Shown: positions 17,760 through 26,477 of the stretch, piece after piece | Position numbering within the stretch: the first letter of the stretch is position 1 | Layout of the letters: every line of letters starts with the position of its first letter | Assembly: GCA_016213335.1 (NCBI GenBank) | Contig: JACRAQ010000089.1 | Span: 1 to 34,729 of the forward strand | Reading direction: 5' to 3' | Length of the DNA stretch: 34,729 nt | Origin: Nitrosomonadales bacterium | Lineage (GTDB): Bacteria > Pseudomonadota > Gammaproteobacteria > Burkholderiales > Gallionellaceae | Notes under the pieces: generated by a model | Databases searched by the model: none | Seen by the model: only the letters and a program-made list of their open reading frames with translations | What the model was told of the DNA's origin: nothing | Made by a program: the position numbers and the translations under genes

Positions 17760-18680
17760 ATGAGTCGCGCAGTTGTTTTTGCCTATCACAATGTCGGCTA
17801 TCGCTGTTTGTCGGTGCTGCTGGCGCATGGCGTGAAAATCCCGCTGGTGGTGTCGCACCGCGACAACCCGAAGGAAACCATCTGGTTCAGCAGTGTCGCG
17901 GAGCTGGCGGCGCTGCACGGCATTCCCGTCATCACGCCGGATAACCCGAACGCCCCGGAAGTTGTGGAGCGGATACGCGCGCTGCAGCCGGATTTCTTTT
18001 TCTCCTTCTACTACCGCGAGATGCTCAAGCGCGAGCTGCTGGAGATTCCCGGTCGCGGCTCGCTCAACATGCATGGCTCGCTGTTGCCCAAGTATCGCGG
18101 CCGCGTGCCGGTGAACTGGGCGATAATTCACGGAGAGCCGGAAACCGGCGCCACGCTGCATTACATGACGGAAAAGCCGGACAACGGCGACATCGTGGCG
18201 CGGCAGGCTGTGCCGATTTTGCCGGATGACACCGCGCTGGAGGTGTTCCAGAAAGTCACCGTGGCGGCAGAGATGGCGCTGCATGGCTGCCTGCCGGATT
18301 TGCTGGCGGGCAAGGCGCGGGCGGTGCCGCAGGACTTGAGTCTGGGCGCCTACTTTGGTGGGCGCAAGCCGGAGGATGGCATTATTGACTGGTCGAAAAA
18401 TGCGCGCAGCATCCACAACCTGGTGCGCGCCGTGGCGCCACCTTATCCGGGCGCGACCACGCGGCTGCTGGGCAAAACCATGCGCATCCTGCAAACGCTG
18501 GATACCGGCTGCACGGTTAGCGACGAGAAGCCCGCGTTCTACGTGAAGGATGGCAAAGCCTACGCGATATGCGGGCAAGGCGTACTGCGCGTGGTGCGCT
18601 TCGAACTGGATGGGGCGGCAATGAACACCGAAGAGTTTGCCACGAAATACGGCACGGAAAAATTTGAATTTAATCGTTGA
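17760..18680 (+). CDS. arnA: Stand-alone ArnA formyltransferase domain (UDP-Ara4N N10-formyltransferase)
   Basis: 306 residues corresponding to the N-terminal half of enterobacterial ArnA. The formyltransferase signature has the catalytic Asn-His-Asp set: NMHGSLLPKYRGRVPVNWA, then HYMTEKPDNGDIVARQ. The C-terminal OB-like part (SIHNLVRAVAPPYPGA…) is also present. It would formylate UDP-4-amino-4-deoxy-L-arabinose using 10-formyl-tetrahydrofolate in the cytoplasm. In E. coli the same activity is fused to the dehydrogenase; here the dehydrogenase is a separate gene 10 bp downstream. The ATG at 17760 lacks a clear ribosome-binding site and follows the double-hairpin repeat. Confidence 0.88.
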   Translation: MSRAVVFAYHNVGYRCLSVLLAHGVKIPLVVSHRDNPKETIWFSSVAELAALHGIPVITPDNPNAPEVVERIRALQPDFFFSFYYREMLKRELLEIPGRGSLNMHGSLLPKYRGRVPVNWAIIHGEPETGATLHYMTEKPDNGDIVARQAVPILPDDTALEVFQKVTVAAEMALHGCLPDLLAGKARAVPQDLSLGAYFGGRKPEDGIIDWSKNARSIHNLVRAVAPPYPGATTRLLGKTMRILQTLDTGCTVSDEKPAFYVKDGKAYAICGQGVLRVVRFELDGAAMNTEEFATKYGTEKFEFNR

Positions 18681-18690
18681 GGAAACAGCA

Positions 18691-19734
18691 ATGAAAAAAG
18701 TATTGATTCTGGGCGTGAATGGCTTCATCGGCCATCACTTGTCCAACCGCATCCTCGCCACCACCGACTGGGAAGTGTATGGCATGGATATGAATTCCGA
18801 GCGCATTACGGATCTGCTCGGCCAGCCACGCTTCCATTTTTTCGAGGGCGACATCACCATCAACAAGGAGTGGATGGAGTATCACATCCGCAAATGCGAT
18901 GTACTGCTGCCGCTGGTGGCGATCGCCACGCCGTCCACTTACGTCAAGGAGCCGTTGCGCGTATTCGAGCTGGATTTCGAGGCTAACCTGCCTATCGTGC
19001 GCGCAGCGGTGAAATACAAAAAACACCTGGTGTTCCCCTCGACCTCCGAAGTGTATGGCATGTGTCACGACGAGGAATTCGACCCGGAGAATTCCGAGCT
19101 GATCTGCGGCCCGATCAACAAGCCGCGCTGGATTTATTCCTGTTCCAAGCAACTGATGGATCGTGTGATCTGGGGCTATGGCATGGAGCAGGGACTGAAT
19201 TTCACGCTGTTCCGTCCCTTCAACTGGATCGGCGCCGGGCTGGATTCGATTCATACCCCCAAGGAAGGCAGTTCGCGCGTGGTGACGCAATTTTTCGGCC
19301 ATATCGTGCGCGGCGAGAATATCAGCCTGGTGGACGGCGGCCACCAGAAACGGGCTTTCACCTATGTGGATGACGGCATAGACGCGCTGATGAAAATCAT
19401 TGAAAACACGAATGGCATTGCTTCCGGCAAGATCTACAACATCGGCAACCCGGCCAACAACTATGCGATCCGCGACCTGGCGGCGATGATGCTGAAGCTG
19501 GCAGGGGAATATGCGGAGTACCGCGATTCTGCGAAAAAGGTGAAGCTGGTCGAGACCACCTCCGCTGCCTATTACGGGAAAGGTTATCAGGATGTGCAGA
19601 ACCGCGTGCCGAAGATCGCCAACACCTGTGCGGAGCTCGGCTGGAAGCCAACCACCAATATGGCCGACACGCTGCGCAAGATTTTTGATGCGTATCGCGG
19701 GCAGGTGGCGGAAGCGCGCGGGCTGATGGATTAA
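18691..19734 (+). CDS. arnA: Stand-alone ArnA dehydrogenase (UDP-glucuronate C4''-oxidising decarboxylase)
   Basis: 347 residues of the extended SDR family, matching the C-terminal half of ArnA. The NAD-binding loop is LGVNGFIGHHL at the N-terminus. The Ser/Thr and Tyr-x3-Lys catalytic residues are in FPSTSEVYG and YSCSKQ, and the substrate arginines lie in the FRPFNWIGAG and GSSRVVTQF regions. The enzyme oxidises and decarboxylates UDP-glucuronate to UDP-4-keto-arabinose, the step before ArnB. GAGGA precedes the ATG. The TAA stop merges with the left end of the MITE-like repeat that follows. Confidence 0.9.
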   Translation: MKKVLILGVNGFIGHHLSNRILATTDWEVYGMDMNSERITDLLGQPRFHFFEGDITINKEWMEYHIRKCDVLLPLVAIATPSTYVKEPLRVFELDFEANLPIVRAAVKYKKHLVFPSTSEVYGMCHDEEFDPENSELICGPINKPRWIYSCSKQLMDRVIWGYGMEQGLNFTLFRPFNWIGAGLDSIHTPKEGSSRVVTQFFGHIVRGENISLVDGGHQKRAFTYVDDGIDALMKIIENTNGIASGKIYNIGNPANNYAIRDLAAMMLKLAGEYAEYRDSAKKVKLVETTSAAYYGKGYQDVQNRVPKIANTCAELGWKPTTNMADTLRKIFDAYRGQVAEARGLMD

Positions 19735-19894
19735 TTCCAATCCGATTTCATCGGTGATACTGCGTTGGCTTCCTCTTGTACTATCTTCCTCACAGCGGAA
19801 GGGTTGCCGCGTAGCGGCGGGGAACCCACCGGCGTACTCCTTGCGGGTGCTCGCTCGTCGCCGCCTTGTCTGACCTTCGAAATCGAACTGGAAT
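19734..19894. repeat. 161-bp MITE-like element between arnA-dehydrogenase and arnD
   Basis: The ends ATTCCAATCCGATTTC (19734-19749) and GAAATCGAACTGGAAT (19879-19894) are inverted repeats matching at 14 of 16 positions. Inside are further small hairpins (CCGAT-TTC-ATCGG near 19742, and CCGC-GTA-GCGG near 19808). No reading frame of note is present and no clear target duplication is visible. It fills nearly all of the 167-bp gap and leaves only 7 bp before the arnD GTG. Confidence 0.55.
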
Positions 19895-19901
19895 ACATTT
19901 G

Positions 19902-20795
19902 GTGAAGCAGCTTGCCCTCAAGATAGACGTAGATACCTATCGCGGCACGCGCGAAGGGGTTCCGCGCCTGGTTGAAACGCTCAAGCGGCACGGCGCACAG
20001 GCCACCTTCTTTTTCTCTCTTGGCCCGGATCACACCGGACGAGCCATCTGGCGGGTGTTCCGCCCCGGTTTTCTGAGCAAGGTGTCGCGCACCTCGGTGC
20101 TGGAGCATTACGGGCTCAAAACCCTGCTCTACGGCACCTTGCTGCCCGGGCCGGACATCGGGCGTGGCTGCGCAGACATTCTGCGCGCGGTGCGCGATGC
20201 GGGCTTCGAAGTGGGCATCCATTGTTACGACCACATCCGCTGGCAGGATCACGTTGCGCGCAAGGGCGCGGAATGGACGCGGCGCGAAATGCAACGCGCA
20301 GCGGACCGGTTCACGGAAATTTTTGGCGAGGCGCCCAAGGCGCATGCTGCTGCAGGCTGGCAGACGAACCGCCACGCCATGCGCCTGACCCAGTGCATGG
20401 GTTTCGGCTACAGCTCGGACACACGCGGGACGCACCCTTTCATTCCGGCCTGGGATGCGGAAATCATCGCCTGCCCGCAACTCCCCACCACGTTGCCGAC
20501 ACTGGACGAACTGATCGGGCGTAATGGCGTGACCGCCGAAAATGTTGCCCAGACCCTGCTGAGCCTGACGGAAAACCCGCCAGCCAGCGGACACGTATTT
20601 ACCCTGCACGCCGAGCTGGAAGGCGGCAAGCTGATGCCGGTGTTCGAGCAACTGCTTGCCGGGTGGAAGGCGCAGGGATACGAACTGGTGTCCCTGCGGC
20701 AATATCTTTCCGGCCTTGCTGCCACCCTGCCGCGCCACGAAGTTATGATGCGCGGGCTGGACGGGCGTAGCGGAACGCTAGCGGTGCAGGGGTAG
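19902..20795 (+). CDS. arnD: ArnD-like deformylase of formamido-arabinose-phosphoundecaprenol
   Basis: 297 residues with the NodB/polysaccharide-deacetylase fold. The metal Asp is in LKIDVDTYRGT, the His pair in VGIHCYDHIRW, and other family stretches are FFFSLGPDHTGRAIW and AAAGWQTN. ArnD removes the formyl group from the lipid-linked sugar so that ArnT can add it to lipid A, which lowers the negative charge and gives resistance to cationic peptides. The only start consistent with the family N-terminus is GTG at 19902. No ribosome-binding site is visible. The ~107-residue shadow frames in this region were ignored. Confidence 0.88.
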   Translation: MKQLALKIDVDTYRGTREGVPRLVETLKRHGAQATFFFSLGPDHTGRAIWRVFRPGFLSKVSRTSVLEHYGLKTLLYGTLLPGPDIGRGCADILRAVRDAGFEVGIHCYDHIRWQDHVARKGAEWTRREMQRAADRFTEIFGEAPKAHAAAGWQTNRHAMRLTQCMGFGYSSDTRGTHPFIPAWDAEIIACPQLPTTLPTLDELIGRNGVTAENVAQTLLSLTENPPASGHVFTLHAELEGGKLMPVFEQLLAGWKAQGYELVSLRQYLSGLAATLPRHEVMMRGLDGRSGTLAVQG

Positions 20796-20852
20796 CAGGA
20801 AGACACACCTTTCGTTTGCCTCGTTTTGCGCATCCCCTTCACCCGGACAAAC

Positions 20853-20876
20853 GCGCCACACTTTCCGGTGTGGCGC
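20853..20876 (-). terminator. Terminator of the copper receptor gene (minus strand)
   Basis: A 9-bp stem GCGCCACAC / GTGTGGCGC with a 6-nt loop, 24 bp after the receptor stop when read on the minus strand, where it is followed by GTTTGT. It may also stop transcripts arriving from arnD. Confidence 0.6.
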
Positions 20877-20899
20877 GCCATTCCACCCTGAACCAGCAA

Positions 20900-22918
20900 T
20901 CAGAACTCGATATTGCCCTTTATCCACAGGTTGCGTCCAACCTCGTTTACGCGCGTAGTCTGGGTAAAGCCAGCCACCATGCTGCCCGCGCGGCTGATAT
21001 GTTCGGCGTACACCCGGTTGAACAGGTTATCAACACCTGCGGTCAGTTGCGCGCCCTTGCGCGGACGCCAGCCGCCATTCAGCGAAAACACGCCAAAGCC
21101 ACCGGTGCGCCCGATGTCCTGGCCGACGATGTTGCCCTGGTTGACGGTGAAACGGCTCTGTTCGGAAACCATGCGCAACAGCGCGCCGAACGACCACACC
21201 TTGTCGTCATAGCTCGTACCGATACGCGCTTCCAGCGGCGGCATCTGCCCCAGGGCCACGCCATCGGTGTCGTTGTTGCCATGCACATAAGCCAGGCTGC
21301 CGTTCAGCTTCCAGCTTCCTGCCAGCGGATAGATCAGCCCGGCTTCCGCGCCCCAGGTGGTGGCTTTGATGTTGCGGGCGATGCTGACAGATGACATCCC
21401 CTTCATCACGCCCGACTGGATCAGGATGAAATCGGTGACCTTGCTGTAAAAGGCCGACACCGAGCCAGACAGCCCTTCGCCAGCGTAATTCAACCCGACA
21501 TCGAGCTGGGTAGTTTCTTCCGGCTTGGTGTCAAACGCGCTGGCCGTGGCCGCGCTTTCCTTGGAAATCAGCTCCCAATAATCCGGTGCGCGCTCCGTGC
21601 GGCCCAAACCGATATACGCCGTGGATGAGGCGAGATCATGCTCGTAACGCGCAAAGCCGCTGGTTAATGTCTCGTTGCGCGACAGATTTGCGGTTGGGTT
21701 TGCCAATGTGGCCATGCCGCGCGTGATCGTTGCACGACTATCTTCCGCGCGCCATCCATCCAGGCGCAGTCCGCCAATAACCCGCCCGCGCTCAGAAGCG
21801 ATGTGGCTTACTTCACCGAACACACCCGTATTGCGGAACACGGCATCCTGTACGCGCGGCATCAGGGTGTAATCGCCCATATAGCCTGGGGCTGCCCCAT
21901 AGCGGCCGGTGTGTATATTGTGCTGCAAATCCACGCCAATTTTTGCCCTGGTCGCATCGCCCAGCGCCAGGCCAACTACCGCACGGCCGCCTGTAGTCTT
22001 GCGATCCGGGTTCATCGCCGCCATCATGGATGCCGGGTTGCCGCCAGCGCGCAGGCTGTAGCTATCCATCACGTGGTCAACATAGTTGTAATAGGCCTGC
22101 GCCTCAATGGAATCCATCATTGGAGACAGGTGCTTCTTTTCGAACTTTACGCCATAGTTATCGCGCTCAAATTTCGACCCGTCCACCGCACGATCCGCAT
22201 AAGCCGCCTCACCGTCGCTCTTTGCCAGCGACAGTTCGAACCGGGTATTGTCATCCGGCGTCCAACCCGCTGCGGCATTGCCGCTCCAGCGCGTGTAGGC
22301 AGAATGCACCGCATTGCCTGAGCCATCCTTGTAATCGCCGGCATGTGACCGGGTGCCGTTGGCCTGCACATAAGCATTCTGGCTGCCCGCGCGCACCTCG
22401 GCCATCGCGTCATTGCGCCCGAAGCTGCCCAGCATGAGCGAGCCGTTTGCTTTTACCCCTGCCTGTTCCGCGCGCTTGACATCGCGCTCAAACAGCACCA
22501 CGCCCGCCGAATTGCCGGGGCCGTACAGCACGGTTTGCGGGCCTTTCAGCACGGTGATGCGATCATATGCTGCAGGAAAAACATAAGCGGTGGGAGGATC
22601 CATGCGACCGCCGCAGCCACCAAGTATTACCTGTCCATCGAGCAATATATTCAGACGTGAGCCAGCCATGCCGCGCAGCACCGGGTCGCCATCCGTGCCG
22701 CCCTTGCGGATGACGGAAAAACCCGGGATGGTCTTGAGATAGTCCGCTCCGTCATGTGCTGGAACGGGCTGGCGCGGGGCTTTGGGGTTGGTTCTGACGG
22801 TCAGCGGCTCGTCGCTTTGCGGGGCGGTGACCACCACCTCGCCCAGCGTCTGCACGTCGGCGGCGTGGGCCTGAAAAGACAAGGCCAAGACCGCCAGCAA
22901 CGCTTTATTTAACTGCAT
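20900..22918 (-). CDS. oprC: TonB-dependent copper receptor (OprC/NosA type)
   Basis: A 672-residue outer-membrane receptor. The signal peptide is 1-19 and the TonB-box region is near 24-32 (TLGEVVVTA). The plug runs to about 145 with GCGGRMDPPTAYVFPAAYDR and VLKGPQTVLYGPGNSAG, followed by a 22-strand barrel ending in a C-terminal Phe (GNIEF). The copper-binding pairs known from OprC are both present: CxxxM (C102, M106) and HxM (H282, M284). AGGAGAG precedes the ATG. It imports copper, which fits a cell rich in haem-copper oxidases or nitrous-oxide-type enzymes. No operon partner is adjacent. Confidence 0.9.
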   Translation of the reverse strand: MQLNKALLAVLALSFQAHAADVQTLGEVVVTAPQSDEPLTVRTNPKAPRQPVPAHDGADYLKTIPGFSVIRKGGTDGDPVLRGMAGSRLNILLDGQVILGGCGGRMDPPTAYVFPAAYDRITVLKGPQTVLYGPGNSAGVVLFERDVKRAEQAGVKANGSLMLGSFGRNDAMAEVRAGSQNAYVQANGTRSHAGDYKDGSGNAVHSAYTRWSGNAAAGWTPDDNTRFELSLAKSDGEAAYADRAVDGSKFERDNYGVKFEKKHLSPMMDSIEAQAYYNYVDHVMDSYSLRAGGNPASMMAAMNPDRKTTGGRAVVGLALGDATRAKIGVDLQHNIHTGRYGAAPGYMGDYTLMPRVQDAVFRNTGVFGEVSHIASERGRVIGGLRLDGWRAEDSRATITRGMATLANPTANLSRNETLTSGFARYEHDLASSTAYIGLGRTERAPDYWELISKESAATASAFDTKPEETTQLDVGLNYAGEGLSGSVSAFYSKVTDFILIQSGVMKGMSSVSIARNIKATTWGAEAGLIYPLAGSWKLNGSLAYVHGNNDTDGVALGQMPPLEARIGTSYDDKVWSFGALLRMVSEQSRFTVNQGNIVGQDIGRTGGFGVFSLNGGWRPRKGAQLTAGVDNLFNRVYAEHISRAGSMVAGFTQTTRVNEVGRNLWIKGNIEF

Positions 22919-22957
22919 GGCACTCTCCTGATATTTTTTGTTTTTCCGATAAAAGGC

Positions 22958-23031
22958 GCCAAGCCGGGAGAGCGGGCAACCAGCGTCCAGGGGAGGAAGC
23001 CATTTGGGGGGAACCAGCGTCCCAGCTTGGC
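22958..23031 (-). promoter_or_regulatory. Structured leader / possible attenuator upstream of the copper receptor
   Basis: GCCAAGCCGGGA (22958-22969) and TCCCAGCTTGGC (23020-23031) pair at 11 of 12 positions, the twelfth being a possible G-U pair. They enclose two copies of AACCAGCGTCC (22978-22988, 23012-23022). Read toward the receptor the stem is followed by GCC and TTTTAT, like a terminator, some 40 nt before the start codon. The rest of the 299-bp divergent gap (22919-23217) shows no gene and no cobalamin-riboswitch motif. Confidence 0.4.
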
Positions 23032-23217
23032 GGAAAGCAGTGTATGGTTTTCCCGCCCGCCCGGGAATGCGGCATGTTGCCGCGCGTCAAATTGTCGCAC
23101 CCGGTATCAAGGCTCGGTTTTTTGCATCCTGCTGGCGGAGCGCCCCGCTCCATCGCCCGAATTCACTCTCGGCCAAATTCACTTGATACCCGAAGCCAAG
23201 TGCTTTAAGGTTGCAAG

Positions 23218-25188
23218 ATGGCATCCGCACCCCTCTCAGACAGCATCTCCGACCTCAAGAAGGGCGGGCTCTTTCTTCCGGCTTATGTCAGCCTGCGCCC
23301 GGAAGGCGTTTTCATCAACATCCCCCTCCTTCCGCCGGAAACCGGACTCAAACCGTTTGTCGAGCGCCTGTTCGCCAACGAAACCCGTTTCGAAGGGCTG
23401 GACTACCCCTGCTTCCAGCGCCTGCTTTACGATACCGGGGCGGCGGCGCCCGCCAGCACGGGTGCCACCGAAGCCAAGATCGCGGATGGCATCGTGCGCT
23501 TTCTGCCGGAGCGCCGGGCGCTATACAAGGGCGTAAAAATCATCGGCGGCGGAGTGCGGGCCGAATACCTGTTCGAACCGGTAGCCATCGAGGTCGCTAC
23601 TGACGAGCCAGTGTACGGCACACCGGGAGAAGACGGGATCCGGCCCGTCACCGGCTATACCCGCAAAACCAGCTTGCAGCCCAGCCACCTGAACTTCGAT
23701 GAGTTCGTCGCCGACATGTGGCTCAAGGGAGTGCGCTTCGGTATTGATGCTGCCGCCGTAAAACTGGCCATCGCGGGCGGCGAGACCACCCGCATGGATA
23801 TCGCGCATCAGCGTGCGCCCACAAAAGGCACGGACGCCGAAATCCGGGAAGAATCCGACGCCCTGCACCGGGATAACTCGCCCAAAATAATGTTGAACGG
23901 CAAGGCCGACCTGCGCCGCTTCAAGAACCGTTTCCCGCAGATTGCGAAGGACCAGCCCCTGCTGCGAAAAATTCCGCGCGTGCTGGGCGAACCGGGTTTC
24001 CGGGTGACCGGAGAAATCATCGAGCCGCCGCTGCCGTCAGATCTGGACCTGGACGCGCTGGCCGGGCCGGGTACCCGCGTCGAGCGCAGGGGGAACGGAG
24101 AAGTCATCGTGGCGAACATGGACGGCTTCCTCGCCTTCGATGACCACTCGAACCACATCGCGGTGACCGAGAAGGTTGAAAACCGAGGCGGGGTCAGCGC
24201 CAGAACCACCGGCGACCTTTCGCTTGCCGTGGACGAGTTCGTGGAACACGGCGAAGTGCAGGAAGGGCGCGTAGTCGAGGGCAAGCACATGACCTTCCTG
24301 TCGCACGTGTTCGGCACCGTCCTGGCCGGCAACGGCGACATCCTGCTCAAAAGCAACCTCTCCGGCGGGCGCGCCCAGAGTTGCGGCGGTAATATCACCG
24401 TCCAGGGCCGTGCATACAACGCCAGCATGGAAGCACGGGATGGAAACATCTCCGCCCCGGCCGCTGAAAACTGCACGATTATCGGCAAAACCGTCTCCAT
24501 CGAACATGCGGTGAACTGTGAAATTGTCGCGGAAGAACTGCACCTCGGGGTAGCGGAGGGCTGCGCCATCGCCGCAAAGGCCGTGCATGTCGCATCCTCG
24601 AACGCGCGCAAAAACAAGGAAACCGTCATCACCGTGCTGGCACCGGATTTCTCCGAATTTGACCGGCGCATCGCTAACGTCAGGGAGGACATGACAGAAA
24701 CCGGGAAGGCCATGCAGGCCAAAACGGAAGAAATCCGGGCCGCCGCATCCGATCCCGAATTCGCCAAATATCTCGCCGCCGCCGCCACGATCCAGTCGGG
24801 TGCGATCAAACTGTCGGCGGCGCAACAGGCAAACTGGCAGCAAATGGCCGCGCGTTTCGCGCGCCCGGTAAAAACGCTGGTGTCGCTGAACACCGAGAAG
24901 AATAAACTGGCGGAAAACAACCTGGCGCTGGAACAGGAAATCGCGCACCTCTCCAAACAGCGCGAAAACAGCGTGAACGGCGTGCTGTGCGAAATCGGAG
25001 CAATCCTCGGCGACACCATCGTGCGTGAGCTGCACTCCAATCTCGGCGCATCCCTCTTCCACAATTTGCCCGGCCACGAGTTCAAAAGCCGCCTGCGCCA
25101 CCTCGGCGAGCCGGGCGACCGTATTCTTTCGGCGGACAGCGGCAGCCTGAAATGGGTTTGCAAAGCGCCTGAGCTTCCCGCCGCCTGA
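23218..25188 (+). CDS. FapA/DUF342 family polymer-like protein
   Basis: 656 residues. Residues ~1-160 form an N-terminal domain. A DUF342 domain extends over about 165-470 (VTGEIIEPPLPSD, VERRGNGEVIVANMDGFLAF, GDLSLAVDEFVEHGEVQEG, GDILLKSNLSGG). It is rich in short Gly-terminated repeats that would fold as a beta-helix. A predicted coiled coil follows at ~480-600. Members (FapA) have been linked to polar localisation or flagellar and two-component control in other bacteria, but the biochemical role is not established. The start at 23218 has only a weak upstream TAAGG. It lies 11 bp before regB, so it may be co-transcribed with the redox two-component system. Confidence 0.8.
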   Translation: MASAPLSDSISDLKKGGLFLPAYVSLRPEGVFINIPLLPPETGLKPFVERLFANETRFEGLDYPCFQRLLYDTGAAAPASTGATEAKIADGIVRFLPERRALYKGVKIIGGGVRAEYLFEPVAIEVATDEPVYGTPGEDGIRPVTGYTRKTSLQPSHLNFDEFVADMWLKGVRFGIDAAAVKLAIAGGETTRMDIAHQRAPTKGTDAEIREESDALHRDNSPKIMLNGKADLRRFKNRFPQIAKDQPLLRKIPRVLGEPGFRVTGEIIEPPLPSDLDLDALAGPGTRVERRGNGEVIVANMDGFLAFDDHSNHIAVTEKVENRGGVSARTTGDLSLAVDEFVEHGEVQEGRVVEGKHMTFLSHVFGTVLAGNGDILLKSNLSGGRAQSCGGNITVQGRAYNASMEARDGNISAPAAENCTIIGKTVSIEHAVNCEIVAEELHLGVAEGCAIAAKAVHVASSNARKNKETVITVLAPDFSEFDRRIANVREDMTETGKAMQAKTEEIRAAASDPEFAKYLAAAATIQSGAIKLSAAQQANWQQMAARFARPVKTLVSLNTEKNKLAENNLALEQEIAHLSKQRENSVNGVLCEIGAILGDTIVRELHSNLGASLFHNLPGHEFKSRLRHLGEPGDRILSADSGSLKWVCKAPELPAA

Positions 25189-25199
25189 TCGCCGCCGCA

Positions 25200-26477
25200 A
25201 TGCCCTCCTCCGCCCTCACCGCCCAGACCGGGCACAGCCACCTGCGCCGCCTGGTGCTGCTGCGCGTCATCGCCGTGGCTGGCCAGTGCGCCATGCTGGC
25301 GCTGGCATCCCGCATGGACATGCGGCTGGCCTGGCTGCCCATGCTCGCCACCATCGCCGCGCTGGCGGGGCTGAACCTGCTCACATGGTGGCGGCTGCGT
25401 GCCGACCGCCCGGTTTCCAACCTCGAGCTGTTCGCGCAGCTGTGCGCCGACGTGCTGGCGCTTTCCGTGCTGCTCTACTACGGCGGCGGCTCGACCAACC
25501 CGTTCATCTCGCTGTTCCTGCTGCCGCTGGTGATCGCCGCCGCCACGCTGCCGCACGGCTACACCTGGGCGATGACGGGTATCACTACCGGCTGCTACAC
25601 CCTGCTGATGAAATTCTACGTGCCGCTGCCTTCAGGCAGCGAGCACGAAGGCGCGCACCATGCCATGCCGCCGGACGATGCTTTCAACATGCACGTGATC
25701 GGCATGTGGCTGGGCTTTGTCATCAGCGCGGTGGTGGTGGCGTATTTCGTGGTCAAGATGGCGCACGCGGTGCGCAACCGCGATGAAACCCTGGCCAGGG
25801 TGCGCGAGGAAACCCTGCGCAACGAGCGCATCGTGGCGCTCGGCACCCAGGCGGCCGGCGCCGCGCACGAGATGGGCACGCCGCTTTCCACGCTCTCGGT
25901 CATCATCGGCGAGCTGAAGCGCGACAATGCCGTGCTGCCGGAATGGCGCGACAGCCTGGCCACCCTGGACGAACAGGTGCGCGCCTGCAAGCGCATCCTC
26001 GACAAGCTGCTGGCCAACGCCCAGGACGCCGAAACGCCGGCGGTGCAGCCGCTGGACCAGTTCCTGGCCGCCACCCTGGACGAATGGCAACTGCTGCGCC
26101 CCGCCGTAGTGTGCCGCTACCATTCATCCGGCGCGCATCCGGCGCCGCAGCTCCGCGCCGACCCGGCGCTGCGTGCCGCGCTGCTGAACCTGCTCAACAA
26201 CGCCGCCGACGCCTCCCCGGGCGAGATTGATGTTCACGCGCAATGGGACGCCAGGAATTTCATCCTGGAAATCCACGATCACGGCCAGGGGCTCACGCCC
26301 GAAGCCGCCGCCCGCGCCGGTTCCGCGTTTTTCACCACTAAGCAGGAGGGACGCGGGCTCGGCCTGTTTCTCGCCAACGCCACGGTGGAGCGGATGGGCG
26401 GAAAGGTGCGCCTGTTCAACCGCGAAGGCGGCGGCGCCACCACCGAAATCATCCTGCCACTGGAGCAACGACAATGA
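25200..26477 (+). CDS. regB: RegB/PrrB-type redox sensor histidine kinase
   Basis: 425 residues. Six TM helices lie within the first ~190 residues. The quinone-binding heptapeptide GGSTNPF is at 96-102. The H-box AAHEMGTPLSTL has H223, and the redox-active cysteine is C263 (RACKRIL), 40 residues later, the same spacing as H225 and C265 of Rhodobacter RegB. An ATPase domain follows (LNLLNNAADAS, DHGQGL, GRGLGLFLANATVERMGG). RegB senses redox state and the quinone pool and controls respiration, carbon and nitrogen fixation genes through RegA. A periplasmic loop at 147-165 is rich in His and Met. The stop overlaps the regA start (ATGA). Confidence 0.94.
   Translation: MPSSALTAQTGHSHLRRLVLLRVIAVAGQCAMLALASRMDMRLAWLPMLATIAALAGLNLLTWWRLRADRPVSNLELFAQLCADVLALSVLLYYGGGSTNPFISLFLLPLVIAAATLPHGYTWAMTGITTGCYTLLMKFYVPLPSGSEHEGAHHAMPPDDAFNMHVIGMWLGFVISAVVVAYFVVKMAHAVRNRDETLARVREETLRNERIVALGTQAAGAAHEMGTPLSTLSVIIGELKRDNAVLPEWRDSLATLDEQVRACKRILDKLLANAQDAETPAVQPLDQFLAATLDEWQLLRPAVVCRYHSSGAHPAPQLRADPALRAALLNLLNNAADASPGEIDVHAQWDARNFILEIHDHGQGLTPEAAARAGSAFFTTKQEGRGLGLFLANATVERMGGKVRLFNREGGGATTEIILPLEQRQ

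Noticed and set aside
22919-23217. Cobalamin riboswitch before the TonB-dependent receptor
   Set aside because: I looked for the B12 box and surrounding conserved blocks on the minus strand and found none; the receptor carries copper-binding motifs instead.
23808-25556. Minus-strand open frame of about 580 codons
   Set aside because: It is a shadow of the DUF342 and regB genes with Ser/Arg/Pro-rich low-complexity translation.
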